A DNA stretch of 64,000 bases, taken from positions 248,001 to 312,000 of the forward strand of contig JAUKPH010000027.1 of NCBI GenBank assembly GCA_030549335.1, read 5' to 3'. Below the pieces are notes generated by a model. The model saw only the letters and a list, made by a program, of their open reading frames with translations. It made no database searches and was not told where the DNA came from. Numbering within the stretch: the stretch's first letter is position 1; every line of letters begins with the position of its first letter. This document shows positions 33,519 through 46,460 of this stretch, in pieces. The position numbers were made by a program, and so were the translations under genes. Source of the DNA: Pontederia crassipes. Its lineage: Eukaryota; Streptophyta; Magnoliopsida; Commelinales; Pontederiaceae.

Positions 33519-34579
33519 GAGTTATTTGCTCTAATCACTCCTAAACTATCATGATTTTTCAGATCTAATATTAAATTATGAACTTCATTTTTGGGTCCTT
33601 AAACTATTATGATTTTTCTAATTTGATTCTTCCGTCCAATTCCGTCAACTTTTTTGTTATTTTTTATTTTTTGCATTTGTGAAAAATCGAAAATACCTTT
33701 TCACGAAAAAAAAATCTTGTACACAAGAAGAGAGAGCAAAGAGGGACGCCGGATGAAAGGTGGGGGCTGGCGTCTACGCAGGGAGAGGAGAGGGGGGTGG
33801 GGGTGGGGGGGTGGGGTGATGGTCGCCCCCTCTCCTCTCCCTGCGCCGGCGTCCCGCCCTCTCCCTACGCTCCTCGACTTCTTCCTTTTCCTCCTTTCCG
33901 CCCTTCTCCTCACCATCAAGAGGGTAACCACGGGCGCATCCCTCCCCCTCGGGCTTCCGATTTGTTTCCCGACGACGATCGACGCCAGCGAGGTCGCGCG
34001 ACCGACGACAGAGTGGGATCTTCACAAGGCATGCAGTCAAATCACACCGTGCTGAGCTTGAGGCCTGGCGGCGGCAACAGGAGCAAACTATTCGCCCCTC
34101 GCTTCGACTCCGCTGGTTCCTCCGATCTCTCTACCGTACGCCCCCATGATGGTGCTGGTGCCACGGTCTCGCTCAAGATAGATCAGGATTTTGTTCGGGT
34201 CGATCTGGATGCTTTGGATGCATGGCACAGGGAGAGGAGAGGGGGGTTGCCCCCTCCCCCCCCCCCCCCTCGCCGGACGGAGGTCGCGGGGGGTCCTGCG
34301 CCGGCGTCCCTGCGCAAACGTTGACGCAAGGAGAGGAGGGGGTGGGGGTCACTCTTGTGCACAAGTTTTTTCAACTTTTCAACTTTTAGAAAAATTAAAA
34401 GTATTTTCAACTTTTCACAAATACGAAAAATTAAAGATAATCGAAAAGTTGATGGAATTGAATGGAATGATAAAATTGAAAAAATCGTGATAGTTTAAGG
34501 ACTAAAAAAATGAAATTCATAGTTTATGATTAAATCTGAAAAATTATAATAGTTTAGGGGTGCTTAGAGGAAATAACCC
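33519..34579. mobile_element. Pack-MULE-like element II (1061 bp), family A
   Basis: Inverted ends GAGTTATTTGCTCTAATCACTCC (left) and GGGTTATTTCCTCTAAGCACCCC (reverse complement of right) continue as arms of about 170 bp that are clearly homologous to those of element I ('taaactatcatgatttttcag', 'aacttttttgttatt'). Flanks tattcaaaa (33510-33518) and tattcaaat (34580-34588) match at 8 of 9. The interior is GC-rich and carries an eIF(iso)4G exon fragment. No transposase was seen. Confidence 0.92.
34031..34205 (+). pseudogene. Captured eIF(iso)4G N-terminal exon fragment in Pack-MULE II
   Basis: The frame MQSNHTVLSLRPGGG, then FAPRFDS, SSDLS, RPHDGAG and LKIDQDFVRVDL resembles the N-terminus of the plant translation initiation factor eIF(iso)4G, whose first exon begins with a conserved '(v/t)(v/i)sLRPGGG' stretch and leads into a 'KIGDxxFEVRERV' segment. 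The similarity ends inside that segment, where the frame passes into element sequence. Only about 55 residues are present, with no MIF4G domain, so it is a captured fragment. The identification is by recognition of the motif, not by a search. Confidence 0.65.
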
Positions 34580-34599
34580 TATTCAAATTGTACGTTTAG

Positions 34600-37500
34600 A
34601 TATGTTTAATAAAAAGATGGGGATAAAGATTATGTGGGGGTAAAAAGTGATCTATATATATGAGGAAAAAAATCTAATTTCTTATTTGCAAAGAGGAAAT
34701 CAATCTAGGAAGCGAGCAGTGTTTTTTCCTCTTTGCAAAGAGGAAAATAATCCAGGTGAGCAGTGTTTTTTCCTTGTGTTTGCGAAGAACATAATGTGCG
34801 AAAAATCTATATATATATCTTTGTCATCTCGAGCTGTGTCTTGATGAGTTTCCTTGGCTAAAATGAAATCGTGCAACATAGTTAAAGAGATGACCTAAGG
34901 GGGAAGAACCAGGGAAGGAGAGAGAGAGAAAAGGAAAGATGAAGTACCATGAGGTTCTCGAGGAAAAAAGGGAAAGACAAACATTTTAACTTTTTCAAAA
35001 TATGAAAATAACAAAAAGAGAATAACCATCCGATTTGATAGGAGGAATCAAAATCATTGGCTGTAGTTTACAACAAATTTTTTGTGTTGTATATTCCTTC
35101 ATATTAATGGTAAATTAAGGTAAATCTAAAAGGTAAATTGGGAATTTATTACAACCAACCTAAGTAAGTCTTGTGGTGTACCCTTTCATCAAGCCATTCT
35201 AGCATATGAACACTTAAAAAAATAGAAAACCTAGAAGAGAAGAAAGAATAAAAAAGAAGTGGAATCACATTCAGAATCAAGAAATTTCTTAGGGTTTTTA
35301 TCGCAAGCTAAGTTATGTAGAAATTTTTTATGTACAACTGCTCTATTGAGCTTTTACGACCTCCATAAGTTTATGTCTTGTGATGTACGTTAAACCCTAA
35401 TTCACCTAGATCATCACCTTAATTAGGTATAAATGAAACAACATTCCAAAAATGTCAACATGGTCTCAGCACCCAAGGGTTATTCTAAAATTGTTATTCT
35501 AAGGTTATGAAATTTCAAAAAATCAATCCTATTTGAGTCTACTTTACATAGGGACTAGAATCAGGTTAATCTAATTCCTATACGAAAAGTTGTGAATAAA
35601 TGATTTAAAGTCATCCTTTTTGTTTTTCGTGATAAGAATTCTGAATTGTAAATACTATTATAATTTGATTACTTAAAATTGATAAATGAAATTTATATGT
35701 CATAAATTTTTAGAAATCTTATTTTCAATCCAATTAGAACCACACACCTTGATAGACTAACTATAGCAAAAGATAATTTTATAAACATCATTTATTTCGT
35801 CAAAATGCAGAAATAAAAAAGAACAAGAGGCAAATCTCTACTTTTTTTATAAAAAATATAATTATGAAATTAATAGAAATTCAATTAGGGAGTCTTGTTT
35901 CATGAAAAATTGAAATTCCTAAATGATCATAAGTACTTCATATGTTATGAAATTTACCCTTAACACTACTTAGCATGTCAACAAACAAAAAAGGAGAAGA
36001 ATGTCGTTATGTTTTCGAAATTTGTATATATTTTCCAAATAGATAAAGATACAAAATTTATATGGGTTAAGTACCGCATAGTATATTTAATACTTTTGTA
36101 TAAAATTTATAAATTTATGTCATTTGAGTATGGTATATTTAATACTTGTTAAGTATTTTACATTCAGTATTACTCAAGTTGTTAGTGTACTATAATGCAA
36201 TAGAAATGTGTCATTAGTATTATATCTACTATTGTACCTTTGATATATTATTTGATATATGTAAAATATCTATATTAATTAAAAGTGATTGAATTACTTT
36301 TAATACAATTATATGATGCATGCGCTAAATGATTGGAATATGATTGAGCCATGCATACATATTTTATCTATCATGTAGTCATATTTCCTCTATCGGAATA
36401 ATATGTCTTTTGCAAAGATAGTGCGACACCTTATTGGATGGAATAATATCATACGAAATAATATATGTTTCTCGACAAGGACGATATGATGTCTTTGATC
36501 GAGGATAATATTTTTTGTAGCGATGATATATTACCTTACTGATTGATATGATACATCTAACAAGTTGGTAATTTTTGCATTATGCATACATGCATGCAAA
36601 AAATGCTATGATACATGAAATGTTATCTTATATTGAAAAAATATATGCTATGTAACATGATATGTTAAAAATGTTATTTTATTAATAATTTATCCTTCAA
36701 AATATTATATATGTTCATGAGTATAGAAATGTTAATTTGCTTCCTATAAGTTTATCATATGCTAAATTATTTTATTCAAATTGAATAGGTTGTAATACAA
36801 TGGCAATGAGTTTTTCACTTTCTGAGCTATGATTTATTTATGTTGTTGTTTCAACATTTTTCATTAAGTATATTAGACATTTAATTGTGCTTGAAATTTC
36901 TTTATCGGATTACAAATACTTTTGGGCATAAGATAGATACATTATTTAGGCCTCTAATGGAGATTTTGTAAGAATGTATGGCTCATCTTAATACATAATT
37001 AGTTAAATGTTCAAAAAATATTTTAGAATGTATAAGACGAATTAGTGTATATTTGCTCTGAGTTCACATATATATTATCAATGTGTTGTGGACAATAATT
37101 TGATAATATTGTACATGCTTTTATTTTAAAAGATGACACTTTTTTTCATATCGACAGCTTAAACTAAGATTTAAGCTGAAGTCATGGCATATATTTTAAG
37201 GCTTAGTGCAATCATGACCTAAGTGATCACGATTTTCATAGTTGTATCATTTTACTTTGTCTCTGTTTACTTTGTCATCAAATTTTTCGTGAAGTATAAC
37301 TTTCTTCTGTTTAGTATCTCAATTCTTTTTCACCAGCCATGGCTTGTGCAGCGTTTTTTCGTTTAATCAGGGAATCAATGATTTTTGCATCTTTTTTAGC
37401 AACTAATTTTCGGGAGAATCATTTCATGGCTTGAAGGGTTTCATTCTCCATCTTGATGTGGCAAGTAGTTTGATAAAAGTATTTACACTTTTGTTGTGCA

Positions 37501-38200
37501 TTAAGTTACAATGCATGTGTTTTCAAATGGAGATTAAAAAATAGTATGGTTAATAATCTCCAATCTCTCTTGTTCTTATAAGATATATCGAAGTCGAATA
37601 TTATAATTAGTCATATTCAACTTTTCATTGTTATTCAAGCAATAATGATTTTTTCAATGTCATAATCTAGTTTAATTATATAACAAAAGAAGTTAGTATT
37701 ATATATGTTATAATTTATTTGTTGAAGAACATAATTAATGATATGATAATATTCATGTATTAGTGACGTCGAGAAATTGCTACAGTATCACTCATCTTTC
37801 ACTATTTTCAAGAAATAGTATCATTTGTTATATTTAACAATGCAAATTAACTACTTTATAAATTTTGAATCAACATATAATTTTGTGAAACACTATATTA
37901 TTTCAAATCTTATCAAGGTAAATGAAAGTTTTCCCTATACAAAAAGTTGTGCTGCATAACGTATTAATCTTATTTTCGAAGATTGCGTTAATAATGTAAA
38001 AGAAGTTTTTAAAACATACATTTCATATTTTGTACTATTCAATAGAAAGATATTAATTAATTATTGTGACAATATAGAATCTTAATGTGCTATATGATCA
38101 TTATTGTAACTCTTTTTTTACAAAAAAGTATCCAAATATAATACTATCATATTTGTTTAATTTTTATAAAGAAATTAAAATAATTTTAATTTTTAACTCA
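34600..38200. other. AT-rich intergenic DNA
   Basis: No gene was found over 3.6 kb. At 34688-34780 a 48-bp unit (gcaaagaggaaa...gagcagtgttttttcct) is tandemly duplicated. The remainder is low-complexity AT-rich sequence that contains the distal upstream region of the phosphate transporter gene. Confidence 0.6.
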
Positions 38201-38573
38201 TATTGTGAAATTTCTGACGAGAATTGGATCGCCTCGTGCGCGTGCATCACACACAGCGATCCGCCCATGCGACCGAACGCGCGCAGGTGGGCCGCGCGTA
38301 CGTCCGTCCAGCAGCCATGAAAAGAAAATTCACCTTCAATTGATTGAGATGGACTTGTAAATGGCATCTTCCTTGGAATCACCAGTTCCAAGTCTCTGCT
38401 TATTATCTCCTACTCGCCAACATGTCAACGACCGGCAATTTTTTTATGCTCCACGGCCATATTTGCCGCGGTTGTCCGCCTCCTCTTGCATCTTTAGACG
38501 TCATCGGCAACGTACCTGAGCGCCGGAGGAAACCATCGCCGGAGTTATCGTCGACGGTTTTGGTGCCGAACGG

Positions 38574-41200
38574 ATGGCTTTGAAGGTGCTCACCGCGCTC
38601 GACCAGGCGCGGACGCAGTACTACCACTTCAAGGCCATCATGATCGCCGGGATGGGCCTGTTCACCGACGCCTACGATCTCTTCTGCATCTCCCCCGTCC
38701 TCAAGCTCATCGGCCGCATCTACTACGACGACCGGGACGGCGCGCCAGGGGTCACCCCCCCGGCGGTCGTCTCGGCCATCCTCGCCGTCGCGCTGGTCGG
38801 CACGGTCGTGGGCAACCTCACCTTCGGCTACCTCGGGGACCGCGTGGGCCGGCGGCGCGTATACGGCTTCTCCCTCGCCCTCTTGGTCGCCAGCTCGTTC
38901 GCGTGCGGCTTCTCCCTCGGCCGCACCCGCAGCTGCGTGCTGGCGAGCCTGTGCCTCTTCCGGTTCGCGCTGGGCGTGGGGATCGGGGGGGACTACCCGC
39001 TCTCGGCCACCATCATGTCCGAGTTCGCCAACAAGCGGACGAGGGGCTCCTTCATCGCCGCCGTGTTCTCCATGCAGGGCTTCGGCATACTGGCGAGCTC
39101 CGCCGTGACCATGGCCATCACCTCGGCGTTCAACAGGGCGACAGAGGGCATAAGCCCCATGCACACGCCGGAGGCCGCCGACTTGGCCTGGAGGATCATA
39201 CTTATGATCGGCGCGATCCCGGCGCTGTTGACGTTCTACTGGAGGATATCCATGCCGGAGACTGCCAGGTACGGACGCAGTGCACATGGTAATATTTAGT
39301 GACCCCCTTCTTGTCGCCTGTTATTGTAATTAACAAAACCATCATGTCCCTAATGCATGTGAAGTAGTTGTAATTAACTTTGGGAATTAACACCTCGATG
39401 CAATTAATGTTCTCAATAGATCAAGTGGCTAGAACGGCAAACTTAAAGTTTTGGATAAGTAGAAATATAGTTAGATGTGTGGTGATAAGCAATCGAAAAA
39501 ATAAGGCTTATAAAACTTTAAACCAAAGCTTACTTTTTAGATTGTACAGCATAGATGGGGCATGTTGCAGGAATCAGTTCATGATATGTTGTACGCCATT
39601 AATAAAAGATTAATTTTTAAGTAAAAGCCAGTTTAATTGACTAAAATATGTGTGAGCTTGTGGATGGACGATTCGGCTTATTTTTATCTAGGAGAATGAA
39701 AAAGGATAATTAATATTATTTGCATCACTTGTGACTACCTCCAAGATTAATTATTAGACCTTAATTAAAGTCACAAGACTCACAACTGAGGGAAGGGTAA
39801 ATAATTGAGTCCACTGCACGAGTTCAGCGTTCCATTGGCTTCCTCCAGCAAATTACAGATGTTTATGCAAATTTTGTGGCATCATGACGTGTGTATCTTA
39901 ATTAATACGGAAGTAGCGCTTTCACCTCTTGTTCCCATATAATAATTGTATCATATGAAATGACCCTAAAAGACATTTCGTTATCTATCTTACTCACTTT
40001 TCCATTAATTCTTCATTTTTTTTGTGTGATGGTAATTTTAATTCAAAAATTCTATTTACCCAGTTTCTATTCATTTGGCCCTCGTAATAATATAATTTCT
40101 TTTTTAAGTATGACGTAGTAATATACTTGTGACAACGTTATGGATCATAATGGACAAGTAGTAGGTAATAAATTTAATATATTCCAAGGGTGATCACTGG
40201 AACACATTGCAGATACACTGCTCTGGTAGAGAACGACGTGATCAAAGCCACCAACGACATGGGGAAGGTGTTGGGGGGCTTCGACCTCAGCAGCTTCGCC
40301 GCGGAAGCGGAGGCCCTGCGCCGGACGCCGCCGCTGCCGCCATCGCAGGCGCGGCAGCACTCCTACGGCCTGTTCTCCAGGGAGTTTGCCCGGAGGCACG
40401 GCCGCGACCTCTTCGCGTGCGCCGTGGCGTGGTTCATCGTGGACATCCCCTACTACAGCAGCACCCTGTTCCAGTCGCAGATCTACCAGCCCTGGTTCCC
40501 CAAGCCGGAGAACGTCAACGCTTACCAGGATGCCTACAACATGGCCAAGTTCCAGGCCATCATCGCCGTGGCCTCGACGATCCCCGGCTACTACGCCACC
40601 GTCTACTTCATCGACCGCGTCGGCCGGCGGATGATTCAGATGATGGGGTTCCTTTTCATGGCGGCGTTCATCTTCGCGATCGCCGGTCCCTACGGCAAGT
40701 CCTGGCACGCCAATGACGCCAACGTCAACGTGTGGTTCGTCGTCCTGTACGCCCTCACCTTCTTCTTCTCCAACTTCGGCCCCAACACCACCACGTTCAT
40801 CGTGCCCGCCGAGCTCTTCCCGGCGCGGTTCCGGTCGACGTGCCACGGGATATCGGGGGCGTCCGGCAAGGTGGGCGCCATCATCGGGGCGCTCGGATTC
40901 CTGTGGGCGTCGCAGGACACGCACAGGAGCAAGCTGAAGAGGGGCTGGAAGCCCGGGATCGGGATGAAGAACGCGCTGTTCATACTGGGCGGCGTCTGCA
41001 TTGCCGGGGCGGTGCACACGTACCTCTTCACTCCCGAGACGAAGATGAGGTCCTTGGAAGAGAACGAGAGCGGGGGGAGCAGCCCCCGAAACGGTGGCGA
41101 GGACCTCAACGGAGGCGCGCGCAGGACAACGATCGCGTTGAGCCCGGCGCTAAGCGAGCAGCCGCTGCGCGGGCAGTCTACCCCACGACTTCCTCTGTAG
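38574..41200 (+). CDS. PHT1: PHT1-family high-affinity inorganic phosphate:H+ symporter (2 exons, 560 aa)
   Basis: Plasma-membrane 12-helix major facilitator that takes up phosphate with protons. Exons are 38574-39268 and 40213-41200; the splice rebuilds [13 protein letters not shown], the conserved junction. Visible motifs: [10 protein letters not shown] (residues 31-40), [11 protein letters not shown] (85-95), the PHT1 signature [13 protein letters not shown] (138-150), [10 protein letters not shown] with Asp309 in the phosphate site, FIDRVGRR in the second half, and [22 protein letters not shown]. The start matches the family's '(M)[11 protein letters not shown](r/k)TQ(y/w)YHF'. GC content is very high in both exons, as in monocot PHT1 genes. 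The C-terminus is somewhat longer than usual, Ser/Arg-rich after TPETK. No PHR1-binding P1BS box was noticed in the 500 bp upstream. The paralogue number cannot be assigned. Confidence 0.97.
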
Positions 41201-41399
41201 GATCAGGTGGCAGGGCATAGAATGTACTAATAACCCGCACCCGCACCCCCACACCACACACACACAGACAAGAACGCGTCTATGTAATTGCAAGTTGTTC
41301 AAATTTAGCAAGGGATCAGTGGACGTCAATATATAGAGTAGTAGAACTCTGAGAATTGTGCTCTGTTGCTTTATAGTTTATAGTATTATTTTTCAAAGG

Positions 41400-43500
41400 A
41401 AAGATGTGAATTAAGTGATAGAGTTAACATTGTTACAAAAATATGAGGATATTCGGAGGGAGAAAAATTTGGAAGGACAAAATTTTTTCGTACTTTTCGA
41501 CGATATTTATAACGAAAAGAAAAATTCTTTGGAAAAATATCTTTCTCTGTAAGTACAGAGATCGTTGTCTAAATTAAAGATACAATTAAGTTAGAGGACG
41601 ATGATGGTAGGCCACGTAATTTATACGCAACTAAAAGAGTTGGACGCATGGCATTTTTTTAAAGATTAATCTCTTATTTTACCACTCCATCTATTTTTAG
41701 TTTCTTCTTTGAACTTTTTAAAAGAGCTGGGAAAATACTTGGACCCATTTGTTCATGAATAATTAAAGTATCATACAACAAGTTACGTCACAGGATGATC
41801 ACTTGACCTTCTCGTACATGACATGTGATTATGCTTTAAAGTTCCAAGACATTCCAAAATCATCAAAGTAGAAAGGGAAGTTCTTTGGTAACCCAAAGTC
41901 AACTTGGATGGCTGCATTGATACCTTTTTCTTCTTTTCATTTCCTCAAGTTTAATGGATATTTGGGCTGAAATAAGGGTCTCTCGATTTTCACACATAAT
42001 CTATAAGGAACCTAGGACTTATGTGTAATGACCTAGGGGTTTAAATATGATAACGAATTTATATGCAGCTATCCTTAAATTCGTGTGAATGAATCATTCA
42101 AAACAAATAACATTTTGATCAATTATAATGTGTTACACTATGTAGGTTTAACATTTTGAGTAGGTTCCCAACCAAGTTTTAATTTGTAGGTCGGACTTGG
42201 TTGAAATTTCAAAAAAAATATATTTATTTTAAACCCGTGTTTATGCAAATATATTATAAACATGTATGTTGATTTGTATGTATAATTCACATGTTATATT
42301 ACAAAGTATACAATTGAGGCATTGCCATTTGTTGCTAACATAATGACTACATTCATACAATGAACAATGTAAGTGACTATCATCCAAACAAAGACTGAAG
42401 TACCCAATCTTAGAAGTGGAGACACAACTCGGATGCAACTTGTGAGGCCTCAGCTAGTGCTATAATTGTGTGATTGTGATGAGCACGACAAAAGCAATAC
42501 AAAACCCTGATGAACTGAAACTACTTCGTCATTGTTAGGTACATCTTAGGCCACTGTGCTTGGGCTGTTAGGGCCTAGATGTGAAAAAAAGAGGGGAAAA
42601 AGGCAATTATAGTATTATCACATATTAATACAAATATAGTAATGTATTTATAAAAATCTAGATTATAAAGGAGTAAAATAAAAAAAATAAAAAGTGTAAT
42701 AATATATGATTAAATATTTAGAAATATAATACAGTAATAATATATGATTAAATATTTAGATATAAAAAAATTGTGCTACATCGAGCCGGGTTGGGCTCAT
42801 GCCATATTCAATGGCAACAAGAAAAGATAATCTTGTGCTATTACCTTTTATTATTGAAATCTTTCCATTATGAATCCAACTTCTTGAGTGTTTAGAATCT
42901 TTTAGTTTCAATTCATATGTTACCTTTTTTTTATCTGTGTGCCTTATTTTATTTATCAAAATCAGGTTCGGGGTTCGATGGTCGACATGTTTGGGTTGGG
43001 CCCATATCGGGATAGACTAAACCCATTAAATGTCATGCTTGTGGTGTGTCGGATCAAGCGGCTCGCACAAAGTCCATCTTTAGTGCGAGCATCGATAGTG
43101 AACAACCGGTTACAATATACGATTCAATTGTTAGCAATTGATAGTCAACAACCGGTTGCAATGCATGCATGGTTAGGAATCGCTGACGTGTGGCATGAGC
43201 AAGTGTTCAAACAACTAAGGGAATGCACAATTGGCCAGCGTTGGGTGGAGTTCTCATTGAATAGTATGCAACACAAGACTTTACCACAAACCATAGAGCG
43301 TACCACGTGACACATGACATTGGGCACATGTAGGTAAAATAGATATTTGGTGTTAAGTGCACAGTGCTTTGATGTTGGTGTGTGCCGCAGTAGCACGTGA
43401 CATCACGTGATTGCTATTTGGGCACCCCATCAACATGTACGCATTGCAATGCGTACGCACGCCACTTGCACATACCGCAAAGCATGCCACGCAGGTGGTG
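41400..43500. other. Intergenic DNA
   Basis: No gene was recognised. GC-rich patches at about 42780-42800 (gccgggttgggctc) and 42965-43005 (gggttgggcccatatcggg) look like transposon subterminal sequence, but boundaries were not found. Confidence 0.5.
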
Positions 43501-43527
43501 ATGATTAAGTGACAAAACTATAGTAGT

Positions 43528-45047
43528 CACTACAAGAAAAGTACTTTTTCAAACGGTTTTTGACCGTTTGAAAATTCAAGGAAACCATCTCAAACTTTCG
43601 TTTCAAACGGGTTTACCGACAGATCAGTTCAGTCGAAAAAGAGGGCGTTGCAAATCCATCTTCGACGGCTCAAAAAAATTCGTCAAAAGTTTCGGCGGTT
43701 GTAACCTTTGAAAAACTCCGGCGGTCGCAACCGTCGAAATGTTCCGACGGCCTCAATCGTCGAAACATTCCGGTGGCAGTAACCGTCGAAATATTCCGAC
43801 GACGGTAACCATCAAAACATTCTGACGACCGCAACCATCAAAAGTTTCGGTGGTGGCAACCATCGCAATGAATTTTTATAATATAAAAAAATTTTCCTGC
43901 CGCTAGGCGATCGATCCGGCCAACTGCCTAGTACCGTCGGTGGACGGATCGACCACCTAGTGTCATGGCTGGATCTACCGCCTGTGGCCGGATCTAGCCA
44001 CGGGCGGGAGGCAGAACTGTTCACGAGAGGCTAGACTGGCCACCTCGCGGTCGAATACGACAGCCCGCGGCCAAATCCGATCGTAGGTGACCAATCCGAT
44101 AGCGGGAGGCCGGATCTGGCCACCCCACAGTCGGATCTGGCAGCCCACAACTAGATCCGGCCACAGGCGGCCGATCCGGTCGCTAGTGGCATCCGATCGG
44201 AGAGGGAGATCTAGCCGGAGCCAAAGATGAAGCTGGAGAGAGAGAGAGGGGGTCATCGGCGGGTCATCGTCTGGGCGGAGGTCATCGCGCCGGCCACGAC
44301 AGATGAGAGAGAGAGAGGAGAGAGGGAAAGAGGTAGAGAGAGAAGAGAGAGAGAGGAGGTGATATATAGGGGTAGAAAGAGGGGAAAGCAGGAAAAATAA
44401 AAAAAATAGCAGGAGAGGGGAAAAGGGAAAAAAAGCTACGAGAGAATTATTTTTTTATTACCAACAGCCACGATCGTCAGAAGTTTTGACGGTCTTAATT
44501 GTCAGAAATATTAATATATATATAAATTATGATATATATGATTATAATATTTAATTATTTTTTCAATTACTAACGTTTCGAACCGTCAAAACTTTCGACG
44601 GTCTTAACTATCGATAATTATAATAATAAAATATTACTTATATTATATTATTATATAATATTTAGTTATTTTTAAAGTTACCGATGGTCCATACCGTTGA
44701 AAGTTTTGACGTTATGAATTGTCAATAATTTTAATAATAAAATACTACTTATATTATATAATATTTAATTTTTTTAATTTACAGACTAAATTTTTTATGG
44801 TCTAAACTATCGATAATTATATTAATAAAATACTACTTATATTATTTTCCACTTACTGACGAGTCTGACCGTCAGAAAATAATATAATAATATAATCAAT
44901 TTTATAATTTATTTTTTTTATTTTCGACGGTTGTAATCGTCGGAAATTCTAACGGATAACTATCCATCGCAAAATTCATCGCAAATTACGAAGGATTTCT
45001 ATCCATCGGAAACTGTCCATCGAAAAATTCCAATTTTCTTATAGTGA
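43528..45047. mobile_element. Non-autonomous CACTA (En/Spm) element (1520 bp)
   Basis: The termini CACTACAAGAAAA and the reverse complement of the right end, CACTATAAGAAAA, are the En/Spm signature. The 3-bp duplication AGT flanks it (43525-43527, 45048-45050). Both subterminal regions are filled with the motif CGACGGTTGCAACCGTCGAAA and variants in direct and inverted orientation, about 10-20 bp apart, the usual transposase-binding arrangement. The centre (43900-44230) is GC-rich with repeated ggatctggccacc units. There is no transposase gene. Confidence 0.96.
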
Positions 45048-45279
45048 GTGCTAATATATAAGACTCTAGCAATATATTGCATAGCATGATAGACTAGCAC
45101 TTGTTAAGTAGATAGAGCGTGATGCCGAGTGCAAGCAACCCTTGGAGCGTGTACAAGCGTGCTAGATGATTCGGTGCAAATTGTTGCACTAGGTGTACTA
45201 GGCTTCTATGGCATAGACAAGTTGGTGTAGAACTGCATTTTTTTAATTGAAAAAGAATTATCTATTAATGTAAGCACTA

Positions 45280-46455
45280 GAGATGTCCAAGTATAAAATA
45301 CTAAAAACCTCCGAGGGTGGAGTCCCCATCCAAAAGGTGTCAAAAAGATGCCTGGTGACTCATATTTGCTAGGAGGTCAGCAGCGTGGTTAGCTTCCCTA
45401 TAGCAATGAGTACATAAATAAAATTCAAAAGATTTAATGATATTCCATAAGTCAAACATTATCATTTAGATCCACCATGGGCATTGAGAAAAGCGTGTAA
45501 TGATGTCCACCAAGTCCTTTGAATCAACTTCGAGCCAAACATGTGTAAGCCCCATATCACGACAGTGCCAAATCCTAGCAAGTGCACCGTGAGCTTCCGT
45601 CATCAGCACAATATCTGTCTCAAGCTGAAGCATATAAAATAATACAAGAATCATTAGAATGTCGAATAATAAATCCCGCACCTCCCAGATCTTCGGACTG
45701 GGTGAAGGAACCATTAGGGTTAACCTTCACCCAAGTAGATGACGGGGCCTCCCACCAAACTCATAGGGGGTTGTGGGGGGTTGAAGCCTCAGGAAAGATG
45801 AGTCTCGTAAACTTAGTCCAACCTGCCAAAGCTTTCTTCGACACAGCCAAAATGACAACTTGTTTGTATGCGAAATGGGCATCATTACGAGCAAGCTAGA
45901 TTCCCCAAAGACAGAAAGCAATAAGAGAGTAAAGTCCAATGATGGCTCCAGGTCGTTTCCTTCCTGAGTCCAATCACCCACGTACCAAGAGGATCTATAA
46001 ACTAAGGTACAACACATTTCATGTTCGAGCAAGGGCCAAAGCTTCATAGAGTTAGAGCAATTAAAGAAAATGATGTTTGTTTCAGGGAGACACTACACAA
46101 TGGGCATAAAGAAATTATGTTACTGTTGAAAGAGACTATCATATCAAGAGTGGGCAAACGAAGGTGACTTAATTTCTACAGAAAAGCTTTGATATTTAGG
46201 GAGAACATGAAGAGCCCATGTCGCCTTCCAAACAAGTTGGCCAGAAATCATGGGAGCAAGAAGGCGACAACTGAGGGAGAAGTAGACCGATTTGACCTTA
46301 GCTTCACCGTGTGTGTTAACCTTCCAGACCCACTGATCATCAATCGATGAGATGGCCAATGCCAAGACTCGCCAAAAGTTGACAGCAAAAGAGGCAAATT
46401 CCAACAATGATTGAACTGCTTGATTATGTAATTGCTCCACTCTATTCTCTTCACC
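45280..46455 (-). pseudogene. LINE C-terminal remnant: zinc-binding RT region plus RNase H
   Basis: Three - strand frames in order carry the tail of a plant non-LTR retrotransposon. 46440-46144 covers the zf-RVT entry (WVWKVNTHGEAKVKSVYFSL, ISGQLVWKATWALHVLPK). 46047-45727 spans the linker. 45714-45466 carries an RNase H-like domain (LMTEAHGALARIWHCRDMGL, VWLEVDSKDLVDII). Frame breaks between the pieces make it non-functional. The domain order matches LINEs with a terminal RNase H. Confidence 0.8.
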
Positions 46456-46460
46456 TTTCT

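Noticed and set aside
33797-34324. Full 175-aa ORF as a host gene
   Set aside because: It lies wholly within a TSD-flanked Mutator-type element. Only a 55-residue piece resembles eIF(iso)4G and the remainder is low-complexity Pro/Gly sequence.
39244-39251. GGATATCC matching the P1BS (GNATATNC) phosphate-starvation element
   Set aside because: It falls inside PHT1 exon 1, so it is coding sequence and not evidence of promoter regulation.
38403-39287. 294-aa - strand ORF opposite PHT1 exon 1, and the 290-aa ORF opposite exon 2
   Set aside because: Long antisense frames are expected opposite high-GC3 exons. Their compositions are Arg/Gly/Glu/Asp-rich without domains.
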